Below, in pieces: positions 48,618-59,563 of a stretch of 64,000 nt of DNA. The notes beneath the pieces are model-generated. The model did no database searches, had not been told where the DNA came from, and saw nothing but the letters and a program-made list of their open reading frames with translations. Position numbers and translations under genes: made by a program. Source of the stretch: Halosimplex carlsbadense 2-9-1 (GTDB lineage Archaea > Halobacteriota > Halobacteria > Halobacteriales > Haloarculaceae); contig NZ_AOIU01000033.1 of assembly GCF_000337455.1 (NCBI RefSeq), positions 19,262 through 83,261 of the forward strand, read 5' to 3'. The number at the start of each line of letters is the position of its first letter. The stretch's first letter is position 1.

Positions 48618-51368
48618 TCAGCCGACGATCAGGACCGCCGACTCCGTCTCGATCATCTCGCCGTCACCCGAGTACGTCCGGGCCTCTTCGATCTCGTACA
48701 TCTCCGAATCCAACTCGACGCCGGCGACGTGCAACTCGCCGTCGGCCTCCTTGAAGTCGCCGGACTCGATCGCGGCGTCGATGTCGCCGACCTGGCTGCC
48801 GTACTCGGGGCCGACCAGCGAGTAATCGAGGTCGACGCCGGTGACCTCGGTGGTGACCTCGGGCGCCTCGTCGAGCGTCTCCAGATCCGCGACGTGCATC
48901 GCCTCGGCGACGGCGTCCTCGAAGCCGGCGATACCGCCGTAGACCTGCACGCGGTCGAGGTCGGCGTTGAGCGCCAGCCCGCTGTCGGTCTTGTAGCGGC
49001 GCAGCGCGGCGATAACTTCCATCGCCGTCTCGCCCGCTTCCAGATCCGCCTCGTAGCCGCGCGTCTCGGGCCAGTCGACCGTGTGGACCGAGTCGAGGCT
49101 GTCCTCACCACCGTCCGCGTAGAGGCGCTGCCACAGTTCCTCGGTGACGTGCGGAAGGAACGGCGCGAACAGCTTCAGGAACGTCCGGTGAGCGGTCAGC
49201 AGCGCGTACTCCGTCGAGCGGGCGTCGGCGCCCCCATCCGCGTCGTCCAGTCGCTGTTTGGCGATCTCCAGGTAGTCGTCACAGAAGGAGTTCCAGAAGA
49301 ACGACCGGAGTTCGTTGCGGGCCTTCGAGTACTCGTGTTCCTCGAACTGCTCGGTGAGCGAGGCGACGGCGTCGTCCAGCTCGGCGAGCATCCAGCGGTC
49401 GACTGCTGCGAGGTCGTCCTCGTCCGGTTCCTCGATGCTCTCGGGCTCGCCCGTTAGCTGGTCGATCAGCCGCGAGGCGTTCCAGAGCTTCTGGAGCAGG
49501 CGCTCGCCGGCTTCCAGATCCCCTTCCTTGTAGGGGAAGTCGTCGCCGACTGAGGCGCTGGCCGACCAGAAGCGGATGGCGTCGACGGGGTACTGCTCCA
49601 TCACTTCCTCGGGCAGGACGACGTTACCCCGCGAGGAGGACATCTTCTCGCGGTTCTCGTCGAGGACGTGCCCGTTGATCATGACGCTCTCGAAGGGCAC
49701 CTCGCCGGTGTGCTCGTAGCACTTGACGACGGTGTGGAACAGCCAGAAGGAGATGATGTCGTGGCCCTGCGGGCGCAGGTCGAACTGGTAGAGTTCCGGC
49801 CGCTCCATCGTGAACTCTTCCTCCTGTGCGTCCCAGTCCCAGCCCGCGTTGATCAGCGGAGTGAGCGACGAGGTTGCCCAGGTGTCGAAGACGTCCTCCT
49901 CCGGGCGGAGGTCGTCGCCGTCGCAGTCGGGACAGGCGTCGACCGGCGGGTCGTCGGCCAGCGGGTCGACGGGCAGATCCGCCTTCTCGGCCACGACCGT
50001 CTCGCCGCAGTCGTCGCAGTACCAGACGGGGATCGGGATGCCCGAGTCGCGCTGGCGGGAGATACACCAGTCCCACTCCAGGCCCTCGATCCAGTGCTGG
50101 TAGCGGGTGAACATCTTCTCGGGGTACCAGTCCATCTCCTCGCCGGCTTCGAGGTAGTCGTCGGTCCGGTCGAGCATCTCGACGTACCACTGCTCGGTGA
50201 CGAGGTACTCGACCTCGGTGTCACAGCGCTCGTGAACCTGGACGGTGTGGTCGTGGTCGCGGCTCTCGACGAGCGCGCCCGTGTCGTCCAGATCCTCGAT
50301 GATGGCCGCGCGGGCCTCCTCGGTCGTCATGCCCTCGTAGTCGCCGGCGAGGTCGGTCATCGTGCCCGACTCGTCGATGGCGATGCGCAGGGGCAGGTCG
50401 TGGGCCTGGTACCACTCGATGTCGGTCTGGTCGCCGAAGGTACAGCACATGACGATGCCGCTGCCGGTCTCCAGGTCGACCCGCTCGTCCTCGATGATGG
50501 GGACCTCCTGGCCGAAGATCGGAACCTTCGCCGTGCCGCCGACGAGGTCGGCGTTGTCCTCGTCGTCGGGGTGAACGAACACGGAGACGCAGGCCGGCAG
50601 GAGTTCGGGACGGGTCGTCGAGATGGTGAAGGCGGCGTCCTCGTCGGCCGGCCCCTCACCTCGTTCCGGGGCCTCTGCCGAGTCCCCGCGCTCGACCAGG
50701 TCGAAGTCGATGTCGTTGAACTTCGTGTGTTTGTCCAGATCCTCCTGTTCGACCTGGGAGATGGCCGTCTCGCAGTCGGGACACCAGATAGTCGGGGCGC
50801 GCTGGCGGTACTCCCGGCCCTGTTCGTACAGGTCGATAAAGGAGAGCTGGGAGATGCGCTGGACGCGCGGCTCGATGGTCTTGTAGGTGTTCGTCCAGTC
50901 GATGGACATCGCCAGCGACTGCATCTGGTCGGTGAACTCGGACTCGTAGCCCTGGCAGACCTCGCGGCACTTCTCCTGGAACTCCCGGCGGGTGTAGTCC
51001 TGGTGGCGGATGCCGAGTTCCTGCTCGGTGAGCCGCTCGGAGGCGATGCCGTTGTCGTCGTAGCCGAACGGGAAGTACGTGTGCCCGCGGGCCATCCGGT
51101 GGTAGCGGGCGGCGAAGTCCTGCAGCGTGTGGGCGTAGAGGTGGCCCATGTGCAGGCTCCCCGACACGGTGGGCGGCGGCGTGTCGATGGAGTAGACGAG
51201 GTTGGGGTCGACCTCCCCGTCGGGATCGTACTCGTACGTCCCCGCCTCGACCCAGCGGTCCTGCCACTCGGGCTCGACCGCTTCGGGGTCGTACTCGCCG
51301 GGGAGCGCCTCGTCGGCGTCCCCGCCTTCCGGGGTGTCGTCCGCCCCGGCGTCGCTGTCGGTACTCAT
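48618..51368 (-). CDS. valS: Valyl-tRNA synthetase
   Basis: A 916-residue class I aminoacyl-tRNA synthetase. The HIGH motif appears as HMGH (residues 73-76); KMSSS lies near residue 580 (ENREKMSSSRGNVV). The editing domain (about 190-380) has TTRPELLPACV, and a haloarchaeal zinc-like cysteine pair set is present (CDDCGETV, CPDCDGDD near 470-505). It charges tRNA-Val and edits Thr. The C-terminal anticodon-binding and final domains are intact despite the adjacent island, whose edge lies immediately past the stop. Confidence 0.97.
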   Translation of the reverse strand: MSTDSDAGADDTPEGGDADEALPGEYDPEAVEPEWQDRWVEAGTYEYDPDGEVDPNLVYSIDTPPPTVSGSLHMGHLYAHTLQDFAARYHRMARGHTYFPFGYDDNGIASERLTEQELGIRHQDYTRREFQEKCREVCQGYESEFTDQMQSLAMSIDWTNTYKTIEPRVQRISQLSFIDLYEQGREYRQRAPTIWCPDCETAISQVEQEDLDKHTKFNDIDFDLVERGDSAEAPERGEGPADEDAAFTISTTRPELLPACVSVFVHPDDEDNADLVGGTAKVPIFGQEVPIIEDERVDLETGSGIVMCCTFGDQTDIEWYQAHDLPLRIAIDESGTMTDLAGDYEGMTTEEARAAIIEDLDDTGALVESRDHDHTVQVHERCDTEVEYLVTEQWYVEMLDRTDDYLEAGEEMDWYPEKMFTRYQHWIEGLEWDWCISRQRDSGIPIPVWYCDDCGETVVAEKADLPVDPLADDPPVDACPDCDGDDLRPEEDVFDTWATSSLTPLINAGWDWDAQEEEFTMERPELYQFDLRPQGHDIISFWLFHTVVKCYEHTGEVPFESVMINGHVLDENREKMSSSRGNVVLPEEVMEQYPVDAIRFWSASASVGDDFPYKEGDLEAGERLLQKLWNASRLIDQLTGEPESIEEPDEDDLAAVDRWMLAELDDAVASLTEQFEEHEYSKARNELRSFFWNSFCDDYLEIAKQRLDDADGGADARSTEYALLTAHRTFLKLFAPFLPHVTEELWQRLYADGGEDSLDSVHTVDWPETRGYEADLEAGETAMEVIAALRRYKTDSGLALNADLDRVQVYGGIAGFEDAVAEAMHVADLETLDEAPEVTTEVTGVDLDYSLVGPEYGSQVGDIDAAIESGDFKEADGELHVAGVELDSEMYEIEEARTYSGDGEMIETESAVLIVG

Positions 51369-51701
51369 CGGAGCTCACCTCGCGCGGAAGCGAGCGGCGC
51401 TCGTGCCCCGAGCGCGGCGGGTATCGGGCGGTGCGTGCGGTCCGTAGCTGCTGACGTGTCTGTCATAGGTCGTATCGGTGGATCGTCGGCCGAGCGGTGC
51501 GAACGCAGTCAGAAATGGTGAGTGGTGGGGCTAGGGGGCCCCTACACGTACGGCGGCTACCGGGAGCCGGGGCTCGTTCGCGGTGCGGGCGACGGCTCCG
51601 TCGAACGGCCCTGTCATCGGTAGAGAGTGGACGAGGCGCCAACATAACGCTTACGTCATCGCGACAGGCCGTGCCGTCGACGCGAACGCGGCGGCGGCGG
51701 G
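51369..51701. other. Intergenic region, no gene seen
   Basis: About 333 bases between valS and a ferredoxin gene, both on the minus strand. It should contain the valS promoter. No repeat or structured element stands out. Confidence 0.4.
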
Positions 51702-52043
51702 CTACTCGTCGTCGATCAGCGGCGGGTCGTCGGTGTACTGCCCCCAGAACCCGGGGAACTTCGCGACGGTGAGGTCGCCCTCGACGCGGGTCTGGCAGGC
51801 GAGTCGCAGTCCCGTCCCGGCGTCGTGGGGCGGGAAGTCGAGCCGCCAGCGCTCCCGCGCCGTCGGCGCGCTGGTCGGACCGTCGACAGCGACCGCGCAG
51901 GTGCCGCAGGTGCCGTGTCCGCGGCAGTTGACCCGCTTCGCGTTCCCGTTGTGTGGCACGACTCCGGCGTCGAGCAGTACCTCCCGGAGGATGTCGCCGC
52001 GCTCGCAGTCGATCGTCCGGTCGCCGTATCGGACCGTGGGCAT
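51702..52043 (-). CDS. 2Fe-2S ferredoxin
   Basis: A 113-residue plant-type [2Fe-2S] ferredoxin-like protein. The cluster ligands are Cys40, Cys46 and Cys49 in CRGHGTCGTC, and Cys83 in LACQT. It differs from the main haloarchaeal ferredoxin in lacking the long acidic insertion; it is closer to the adrenodoxin/ISC-like or RnfB-like types. It likely carries electrons for an unknown oxygenase or reductase. Start at 52043 (MPTVRYGDRTIDC) leaves upstream frame as non-coding. Confidence 0.88.
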   Translation of the reverse strand: MPTVRYGDRTIDCERGDILREVLLDAGVVPHNGNAKRVNCRGHGTCGTCAVAVDGPTSAPTARERWRLDFPPHDAGTGLRLACQTRVEGDLTVAKFPGFWGQYTDDPPLIDDE

Positions 52044-52155
52044 GGCTCGTCGTTGGGATGCGACCGGCTTACCCGTTCGGACCGGAGCGCCGCGCCCGGA
52101 CCGAGCGGCGCTCGCCGACTGTGCGTTTAACCCTCCGACGACCCAAGGCCGACGC

Positions 52156-53196
52156 ATGCGCGCTGCCAGGCTCCACGAGTACACCGGCGACGTGGCGAAC
52201 GGACTCACCGTCGAGGAGATCGACCGGCCCGAAGCAACCGCGAGCGACGACGTCGTCGTCGAGGTCGAAGGCGCCGGCTGGTGCCAGACGGACAACCACA
52301 TCGTCGAGGGGATGTGGACCGACTACGTCGACCAGGACCTCCCGATGACCCTCGGCCACGAGAACGCCGGGACCGTCGTCGAAGTCGGCGACGACGTGCG
52401 GACAGTCGAGCCGGGCGACCGGGTGGTCTGTCACCCGGTCCAGACCTGTGGCGTCTGCCGACCCTGTCGCGAGGGCGAGACGATGTACTGCGAGAGCCAG
52501 GCGTTCAACGGCCTCACCGTCGACGGCGGCTTCGCCGACTACCTGCTCACCGGCGAGCGGTCCGTGATCGCGCTCCCCGACGGCGTCGACCCAGTGGATA
52601 TCGCCCCCCACGCCGACGCCGGGATCACGGCCTACCACGCCGCCAAGCGCGCCGTCGGCGACCTGAATCCCGGTGACACGGCGGTCGTGATCGGCGTCGG
52701 CGGACTCGGTCACATCGGCCTCCAGTGCCTCGACGCGATGTCCGCCGCCGACATCGTCGCGGTCGACCTCAAGGAATCCGCCCGGGATCTCGCAGCGGAC
52801 CTGGGCGCCCACCTGACCGCCGACCCCGAAGGCGAGGACGTGGCGACCGTCGTCGACGACTTCACCGACGGCACCGGCGCCGCCCAGGTACTCGACTTCG
52901 TCGGCGCCGACGAGACGACGGCCCTGGCACCCGATATCGTCGCCGCCGGTGGCGACCACCACATCATCGGCTACGGCGGGCACGTCCACGAGCCCGCCCA
53001 GGCGCTCGTGGACGGCGAGTTCGCCTATCAGGGTAACATCGTCGGCCGGTTCACCGAACTGCAGGAGCTCGTCGCACTCGTCGAACGGGGCGACGTGGAA
53101 CTGACGACCAGTCGCTACGACCTCGGCGATATCAACGCCGTCGCCGAGAAGCTCGAACACGGCGAGATCGACGGCCGCGCCGTCGTCACGCCGTAG
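52156..53196 (+). CDS. Zinc-dependent alcohol dehydrogenase (MDR family)
   Basis: A 346-residue medium-chain dehydrogenase. Catalytic zinc ligands include Cys43 (GWCQTDNH) and His68-Glu69 (GHENAG); the structural zinc lobe has Cys98, Cys101, Cys104 and Cys112. The NAD(P)-binding motif GVGGLGHIGL lies near 182. It oxidises an alcohol or reduces an aldehyde; the substrate is uncertain. Its start at 52156 (MRAARLHEYTGD) fits homologues. It is divergent from the ferredoxin. Confidence 0.92.
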   Translation: MRAARLHEYTGDVANGLTVEEIDRPEATASDDVVVEVEGAGWCQTDNHIVEGMWTDYVDQDLPMTLGHENAGTVVEVGDDVRTVEPGDRVVCHPVQTCGVCRPCREGETMYCESQAFNGLTVDGGFADYLLTGERSVIALPDGVDPVDIAPHADAGITAYHAAKRAVGDLNPGDTAVVIGVGGLGHIGLQCLDAMSAADIVAVDLKESARDLAADLGAHLTADPEGEDVATVVDDFTDGTGAAQVLDFVGADETTALAPDIVAAGGDHHIIGYGGHVHEPAQALVDGEFAYQGNIVGRFTELQELVALVERGDVELTTSRYDLGDINAVAEKLEHGEIDGRAVVTP

Positions 53197-53211
53197 ATAC
53201 GTCGCCCCCGA

Positions 53212-53922
53212 TCAGCCACCGAAGGGTCGCTCGTCGGCGAGGTCGAACAGATGGACGATATCCTCGCGGCCGTAGTGGTCGAGCAGTTCGCGGAGCGACC
53301 GGAAGGTGAGTGTCTCGGTCGCCCCGGCGTCCGCGAGCGCCAGGTACCGCTCGCCGAGGACGGGGATGTCCTTGTTGGTCACTTCCGCCAGTCCCCGGTA
53401 CTTCGGCGGGCGCAGCTCGTCCAGGTCGATGCCGTGCTCGTAGTCGGCCCAGCGCGTCTCGGCGGGCTCGATACCGACCTCGGCACACGCCGCTTCGAGA
53501 CTGGTGTACTCCCCGAACTCGGCCTGGGCCGACGGCTGGATATCGTCGTGGGTCAGTCCCTCGTCCAGCAGCGAGCTGATTCGCTGATACGTGGCGGCCC
53601 GTTCGGGGCGCTCGCTCGCCGCGGCCTCGGCGCGTCCGACGAGATGCACGAAGTCGAACCGCTCACCGCCGTACGTGAGACAGACGTCCCCGGGGCGGTC
53701 GTCGATCCAGTCGCACGTCCGGTCGACGAGGTCGAGTTCGCCCTCGGGGGACCCGGTCTCCCGGTACAGCATCTCCGCCTCCCGCTCGCCGTCGGCGTCC
53801 TCGTAGGCGAGTCCGACGGCGAGCAGTTCGAAATGCGCCGGATCCCGAAAATCGGGCGGCCGCTCGTAGCGGTCGAGCGACGGACTGACCGTCTCGATGT
53901 CGAGGGCGAATCTGCCGGTCAC
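53212..53922 (-). CDS. Ribonuclease H-like (DnaQ-type) predicted exonuclease
   Basis: A 236-residue protein with a DnaQ-like exonuclease start, FALDIETVSPS (Asp8 and Glu10), a second acidic motif YGGERFDFVHLV near 86-97, and YEHGIDLDELRPPKYRGL in the later half where a third acidic group is expected. This matches haloarchaeal RNase H-like proteins of the DEDD superfamily. GTG start. A nucleic-acid role is inferred from the fold; activity is untested. Confidence 0.72.
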   Translation of the reverse strand: MTGRFALDIETVSPSLDRYERPPDFRDPAHFELLAVGLAYEDADGEREAEMLYRETGSPEGELDLVDRTCDWIDDRPGDVCLTYGGERFDFVHLVGRAEAAASERPERAATYQRISSLLDEGLTHDDIQPSAQAEFGEYTSLEAACAEVGIEPAETRWADYEHGIDLDELRPPKYRGLAEVTNKDIPVLGERYLALADAGATETLTFRSLRELLDHYGREDIVHLFDLADERPFGG

Positions 53923-54013
53923 GTGCGGGACGGATTCGCCCGACTAGTAAAAGCGTACGGATACGCCCCGCTTCGACGCGCCTCGGGACGGTCGGCCCCA
54001 CCCGAGCGGCCGG

Positions 54014-54928
54014 CTAGACGGAGTCGACGAACGACTCGTAGGCCCGTTCGACCCGCTCCTCGTCGGGCGTTCCCGAGTGGACCCACAGCCCCCAGGTCCA
54101 CGACCGTGACTCGCCCTCGTCCAGCGTCTCGACGGTGCCCCAGGTCGGATTCGCCGCGAGGAACCCGAACGGCTCGTCCATGACGAACCAGTTGACCGGC
54201 CCGGCCCCGTTGTCGGGGTGGTCGAACATCGCGACCCCGGCCGACCAGGGATCGCCGACCGCACCGGCGCCGGGCCGCCCGTCCAGGGGTCCCGAGTAAT
54301 CGCACCACCGCGCCGCCGGACCGCTCGCGGCACGAGGCGGCGACGTTTCTCCGGGGTCCCGTCCATCCGGCAACAGCACGCGCCCCTCCCGCAGACTCCG
54401 GGCGAACCGCAGGCTCAGCCCGCTGTAGTGACCGTGGAGCGTCTCGCTGGAGAGGTGTCGTCGCTGTTCCAGGGCGGTCACGTCCTGCTCCCAGGTGAGG
54501 AGGTACCCCTCGTCGTCGGGCTCGCCGATCCGGATGCGCCGCGCGTCGTCGAGTAGTTCCTCTCCGGAGTCCGTCCGCCAGGTCGCCTCCTGTTCGACCT
54601 CGATACCGCCGTCGCTCGCATCACGCACCTCGTACTCCCCGGCTTCGGCGTACCCGTGAGGGTTTCCGGCGGCGGCGTTGGGCTCGGACTCCCAGCAGTT
54701 GACCCCGTCGACGAGCTTCTGGCAGAAGAACAGACCGAAGTGCCAGGGGTGGTCGTGTGGCGACGACACCACCAGGTTCTCGCCGGGCTTCGTGTCGACG
54801 CCCGACGGCAGCGCCAGCGTGTCGAAGCCGGGTTTGCTCCCCGCTGGCTCGGCGTCGTAGCGGGCCAGCAGCGTCCCGTCGGCGATCACCGAGACGACGC
54901 CGTCCTCGACGTCGGTCTCCAGGGTCAT
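54014..54928 (-). CDS. PmoA (DUF6807) family protein
   Basis: A 304-residue beta-rich protein of the PmoA/DUF6807 family. Characteristic segments are SSPHDHPWHFGLFF, DGVNCWESEPNA, LRFARSLREGRVLLPDG, and FDHPDNGAGPVNWFV. Members sit in sugar catabolic loci beside Gfo/Idh/MocA oxidoreductases, exactly as here: the upstream gene ends four bases inside its start. Likely carbohydrate-related; specific role unknown. The name comes from an old methane-oxygenase mislabel and does not imply methane oxidation. Confidence 0.82.
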   Translation of the reverse strand: MTLETDVEDGVVSVIADGTLLARYDAEPAGSKPGFDTLALPSGVDTKPGENLVVSSPHDHPWHFGLFFCQKLVDGVNCWESEPNAAAGNPHGYAEAGEYEVRDASDGGIEVEQEATWRTDSGEELLDDARRIRIGEPDDEGYLLTWEQDVTALEQRRHLSSETLHGHYSGLSLRFARSLREGRVLLPDGRDPGETSPPRAASGPAARWCDYSGPLDGRPGAGAVGDPWSAGVAMFDHPDNGAGPVNWFVMDEPFGFLAANPTWGTVETLDEGESRSWTWGLWVHSGTPDEERVERAYESFVDSV

Positions 54929-56007
54929 CGCGCTCCCTCCCGCGCGTCGGCGAGCACCTCGTCGGTCGTCACGCGCTCGCCGTCGCGCGCCGCGCTCCGG
55001 TAGATCGCCCGGATCGCCGCCATCGTCCCGAGGTTGTCGCGGCCGCTCGTCAGCGGCTCCGCCCCGCCCTCGACGCAGTCGACGAAGTGCAGGATCTCGT
55101 TGACGAACGCGTTCGATGTGGGCAACTCCGTCCCGTCGCCCGCGATCTCGTCGAACGCCTTGCGGCGGTCGGGGTCGTCGCGGGCGTTGATCCGCGGCGT
55201 CGGCGAGCCGACGTACCCCTCCTGCTGGCGGCCCTCCGGCAGCGTGTGCACGGCGCCGTCGTCGCCGAGCAGCCAGAACGACTCCGTGTAGGGCATCGCC
55301 GGCGCCGACAGCGCCACGGAGAAGTCGGCGATGGCGCCCGATTCGAACTCCAGCATCCCCGTCGCGTAGTCCTCGGCGTCCTCGAAGGCGTCGTCGACCG
55401 TCCGGGTCCAGGCCGCCGCCCGTTTCACGTCACCCAGGTAGTACCGCAGGAGGTCGAGCTTGTGGACGCTGTAGCCGATGACGCCCCCGCCGCCGGCCTT
55501 CTCCCCGTCGTAGAGCCAGTGACCCTCCGGGAACAGGTCGGCTTGATTGACCAGCGCGTCACAGCGAGCGTGACGGATCTCGCCGAGTTCGCCCGCGTCG
55601 ACGCGTTGCTTGAGTGCCCGGTAGGGCGGGTGATAGCGCTGCATCTGCCCGACCAGCAGCGTCAGGTCGCGCTCGTCGGCCAGATCGACGAGCTCGACGC
55701 AGTCCGAGAGCGACGGTGCCAGCGGCTTCTCGATCAGGACGTGCTTTCCCGCCTCCAACGCGGCCTTCGCGACGGGATAGTGGACGTGATGGGGCAGCGC
55801 GATGTCCACGGCGTCGATGTCGGCCTCCGCCAGAAAGGTCTCGTGGTCGGTCCAGTACTCGACGCCGAAGTCGTCGGCCACCGCCTCGGCTTTCTCCGCG
55901 TCCACGTCACAGACGCCCGCCAGCGTCACCTCGTCGGAATGGTCCTCGTAGGCCGGCAGGTGTAACTCCGAGATGCCGCCGGCGCCGATGAGTCCGATCC
56001 TCGTCAT
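54925..56007 (-). CDS. Gfo/Idh/MocA family oxidoreductase
   Basis: A 360-residue NAD(P)-dependent dehydrogenase. The N-terminal Rossmann motif is LIGAGGISELHLPAYE (residues 5-20), the family EKP motif is IEKPLAPS near 95, and the C-terminal alpha/beta domain starts near 125. These enzymes oxidise or reduce sugars, inositols or related compounds. Start at 56007 gives MTRIGLIGAGG as expected. Coupled to the PmoA gene (ATGA). Confidence 0.9.
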   Translation of the reverse strand: MTRIGLIGAGGISELHLPAYEDHSDEVTLAGVCDVDAEKAEAVADDFGVEYWTDHETFLAEADIDAVDIALPHHVHYPVAKAALEAGKHVLIEKPLAPSLSDCVELVDLADERDLTLLVGQMQRYHPPYRALKQRVDAGELGEIRHARCDALVNQADLFPEGHWLYDGEKAGGGGVIGYSVHKLDLLRYYLGDVKRAAAWTRTVDDAFEDAEDYATGMLEFESGAIADFSVALSAPAMPYTESFWLLGDDGAVHTLPEGRQQEGYVGSPTPRINARDDPDRRKAFDEIAGDGTELPTSNAFVNEILHFVDCVEGGAEPLTSGRDNLGTMAAIRAIYRSAARDGERVTTDEVLADAREGAR

Positions 56008-56188
56008 TGAGTCACCTCCGACGCCGGTGGCCTTGAGGCTTGGCGCGCCGGCCGAACTCGCTTGGATCGTTGATCCGGTCTGACGAGTCGATGGCCCACA
56101 GCGGTTTCGAGCCACCGAAGGACTGTTCACGCCGGCACAAAATATCAACCAATTATATTGATCCAAAAGTATTAAACGAAATCAATCT

Positions 56189-57088
56189 ATGAAAACGTAT
56201 GTGGTTGAGAAGTATAGTGACGGTACGTCCAGACGGAACGCGATAAAGATGATCGGCAGCGCGGGTGCAGTTGCTGCGGTTCCGTCGCTGTTTGCACGGG
56301 ACGCGGCAGCGGCCGAAGAAGGCGATTCCTGGGACGGAATCGGGGGCTATGATTACGACCTCAACGGCACCCATGTGAAAGGAAATCTGGGTGGGGCCCT
56401 GGTCTTGACTAACGTCTCCCGCGACGACAAGAGTGAACACGACGATCCGCTGGCCCGGTACATGTTCGAGGTCTGCGCCGACTTCGTCGTCATTGAGCCC
56501 GAGAAAGGGGACATGCCGGTGACGGAGTCGGAGGGGTACGGCGACGGAAACCCCGACGACGACAGGAATCTCGACTATCCCGCCAATCGCTACGAGGGAG
56601 ACTGGGCGGCGGACTACCAGGAGATCAAAATCGAACGCCAGGACGACAACACGATCCAGTTCGGTATGGAACCGCCGGAGGACGGCGACATGTACATGCA
56701 TCCGGTCCCGCAAGACGGGTCCTCGGTCGCAGACTTCGGCGGTGGGTGGAGTTCCCTAAGCACTGCCTCCTCGGCGCTGTCGCTCGCGATGAGCGCGGCG
56801 GGCATCTCCGGGTCGGGCGCTCTCGGCGCGGCAGGTCTGGCGGCGTCGCTTATGAGCCAGGGCGATGACTACAACATGGCCGACGACGACCAGGTCGTTC
56901 TCAGCGAGCAGTACTACGTCGGTTTCTTCAGGGCGTCGAACCACGCCAAGTTCCAGCTCACCGTCGAGCCGGGCGAGTCCGGACAGTTCAAGGTCACCGA
57001 ACTGTTCAAACACTGGCGCGGCCGGGAGAGTTGTCAAACGAGCTGGACAATCTTCGCGGACTACGACAACGTCTCGGTCTACGGGTAA
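56189..57088 (+). CDS. Tat-exported hypothetical protein
   Basis: A 299-residue secreted protein. The twin-arginine signal SRRNAIKMIGSAGAVAAVPSLF (Arg15, Arg16) directs folded export, the normal route in haloarchaea. The mature part is acidic, beta-rich (GGALVLTNVSRDDKSE, YVGFFRASNHAKFQLTVEPGE), with one Ala/Ser/Gly-rich hydrophobic stretch near 195-225. No family recognised; perhaps a virion-like or membrane-active secreted protein. A low-GC promoter (ATTAAACGAA) lies just upstream. Confidence 0.68.
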   Translation: MKTYVVEKYSDGTSRRNAIKMIGSAGAVAAVPSLFARDAAAAEEGDSWDGIGGYDYDLNGTHVKGNLGGALVLTNVSRDDKSEHDDPLARYMFEVCADFVVIEPEKGDMPVTESEGYGDGNPDDDRNLDYPANRYEGDWAADYQEIKIERQDDNTIQFGMEPPEDGDMYMHPVPQDGSSVADFGGGWSSLSTASSALSLAMSAAGISGSGALGAAGLAASLMSQGDDYNMADDDQVVLSEQYYVGFFRASNHAKFQLTVEPGESGQFKVTELFKHWRGRESCQTSWTIFADYDNVSVYG

Positions 57089-57136
57089 CCGGACCGCCCG
57101 TCGGTACCGACGGACTCCGGCGGACACCCGATATTT

Positions 57137-58039
<903 letters not shown>

Positions 58040-58096
58040 ACTCGGTAGGTGGCCCCCGCGGCGTATAAATTCCGCAGACTCGCCGGACCGGTCCGG

Positions 58097-59563
58097 TCAG
58101 TCCGCGCCCGTCGCGTACACCGAAGTGTCTTCGCCCAGTGCGTGACTGGTGACCAGCGAGACGCTCACCGTCAGCACCAGCCCGAGGACCATTCCGACGA
58201 CCGACGACGACCACCCTCCGAGGAAACTCCCGGGGACGACTTCGGTGAAGACGCTCAACAGGTAGAACAGCTGACTCCCGCCGATACCGACGTACATGCC
58301 GGTCTTCGTCGTGTTCGACCAGTACAGCGCGACGCCCACGGGGAGTGCCAACTGTGCGAACCCGCCGAAGGCGGTGTCGCCGATCTCCAGCAGCGTCGCC
58401 GGCTGGAACAGGCTGGCGACGAACGAGAGGGTGGCGAAGACGGCGACACCGACCCGACCCAGGAACGCTTCGCGCTCCTCGGAGGCCTCGGCGACCAGCG
58501 GGCGGTAGATGTCGCGGGTGAAGTACGACGACCCCGACAGCAGCATCGAGTCGCTGGAGGACATCATCGCGGCCATTGCGCCCGCGACGACGAGCGCCGC
58601 GAACCACGCAGGGGTGTACTCGGCGAGCAGCAGCGGAAGGACGTTCTCGTTGGCGCCGGCCTGGATGCCCAGGCCCCGCGCCCACGATCCCATCATGAAC
58701 GCCGGGACGAACAGCAGGACGACGAGGACGGGCCACAGCGGGAGCGTGCGCTTGATGACGGCCTTCGACTCGGCGACGAAGAAGCGCTGGTTGACCTGCG
58801 GGAACATCGTGACGCCGAAGGCGATGGAGATGGCTGTCGAGAGGATGTACTCCGGCGTGTAGGTGCCGCCGCCGAGCGCGAGGAAGTTGCCGTCCACGTC
58901 GCCCAGCGTCGCCGTCGCGGCCCCGACGCCCCCGACTGCGCTCGCGACCCAGACGAACGCCGCCCAGACGATCACGAGCATGAACGCGCCCTGGAGGGTG
59001 TCGGTCCAGGCGACGCCGCGCATCCCCGAGAGGGCGACGTAGCCGATCATGAACAGCGTGATCCCGCCCGCGCCGGCCCAGTACGGGACCGCGCCGCCGG
59101 TCAGCGCCTCGATGGCCGTACCGGCGCCCTGCTGCTGGAGCATCACGTACGGGAACAGCCAGAAGATGCTGACACCGGCGACGAGCAGGCGCAGGCGGAG
59201 CGAGCCGAAGCGGTCGCCGAGCATCTCCCCGAGGGTCAGGTAGCCGTTGGCCTTCCCGACGAGCCACTGCTTGTAGCCCAGCACGTACCACAGGATCCCG
59301 AAGATGACGCCGTCCATCAGCCCCATGACGAGGATCCACTCCGGGCCGGCGCCGTAGCTGATGTTCGGGCCGGCGAAAAAGGTAAACGCCGAGAGCAACG
59401 TCGCGAAGGTGGTGAACAGGAGGACGACGGTACCCAGCGTGCGACTCGCGAGGTAGTAGTCCTCGGCGGTCCGGTCGGTCAGGCGGTAGGCGACGACGCC
59501 GATCGCCAGCGCGACGAGCATGTACCCCGCGATGATCCCGACCTGCAGAGCCGTGTCAGCCAT
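58097..59563 (-). CDS. Sodium:solute symporter (SSS family)
   Basis: A 488-residue transporter with about 12-13 membrane segments. SSS features are RTLGTVVLLFTTFATLLSAFTFFAGPN near the N-terminus, VALSGMRGVAWTDTLQGAFM near 180, and SSSDSMLLSGSSYFTRDIY near 340, the sodium-binding region of family 21 (SSF). It imports an organic solute with sodium. The gene upstream encodes a DUF3311 partner and overlaps by eight bases. Confidence 0.92.
   Translation of the reverse strand: MADTALQVGIIAGYMLVALAIGVVAYRLTDRTAEDYYLASRTLGTVVLLFTTFATLLSAFTFFAGPNISYGAGPEWILVMGLMDGVIFGILWYVLGYKQWLVGKANGYLTLGEMLGDRFGSLRLRLLVAGVSIFWLFPYVMLQQQGAGTAIEALTGGAVPYWAGAGGITLFMIGYVALSGMRGVAWTDTLQGAFMLVIVWAAFVWVASAVGGVGAATATLGDVDGNFLALGGGTYTPEYILSTAISIAFGVTMFPQVNQRFFVAESKAVIKRTLPLWPVLVVLLFVPAFMMGSWARGLGIQAGANENVLPLLLAEYTPAWFAALVVAGAMAAMMSSSDSMLLSGSSYFTRDIYRPLVAEASEEREAFLGRVGVAVFATLSFVASLFQPATLLEIGDTAFGGFAQLALPVGVALYWSNTTKTGMYVGIGGSQLFYLLSVFTEVVPGSFLGGWSSSVVGMVLGLVLTVSVSLVTSHALGEDTSVYATGAD

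Noticed and set aside
49668..51521. 617-codon plus-strand frame across valS
   Set aside because: Antisense shadow of valyl-tRNA synthetase; no motif of its own.
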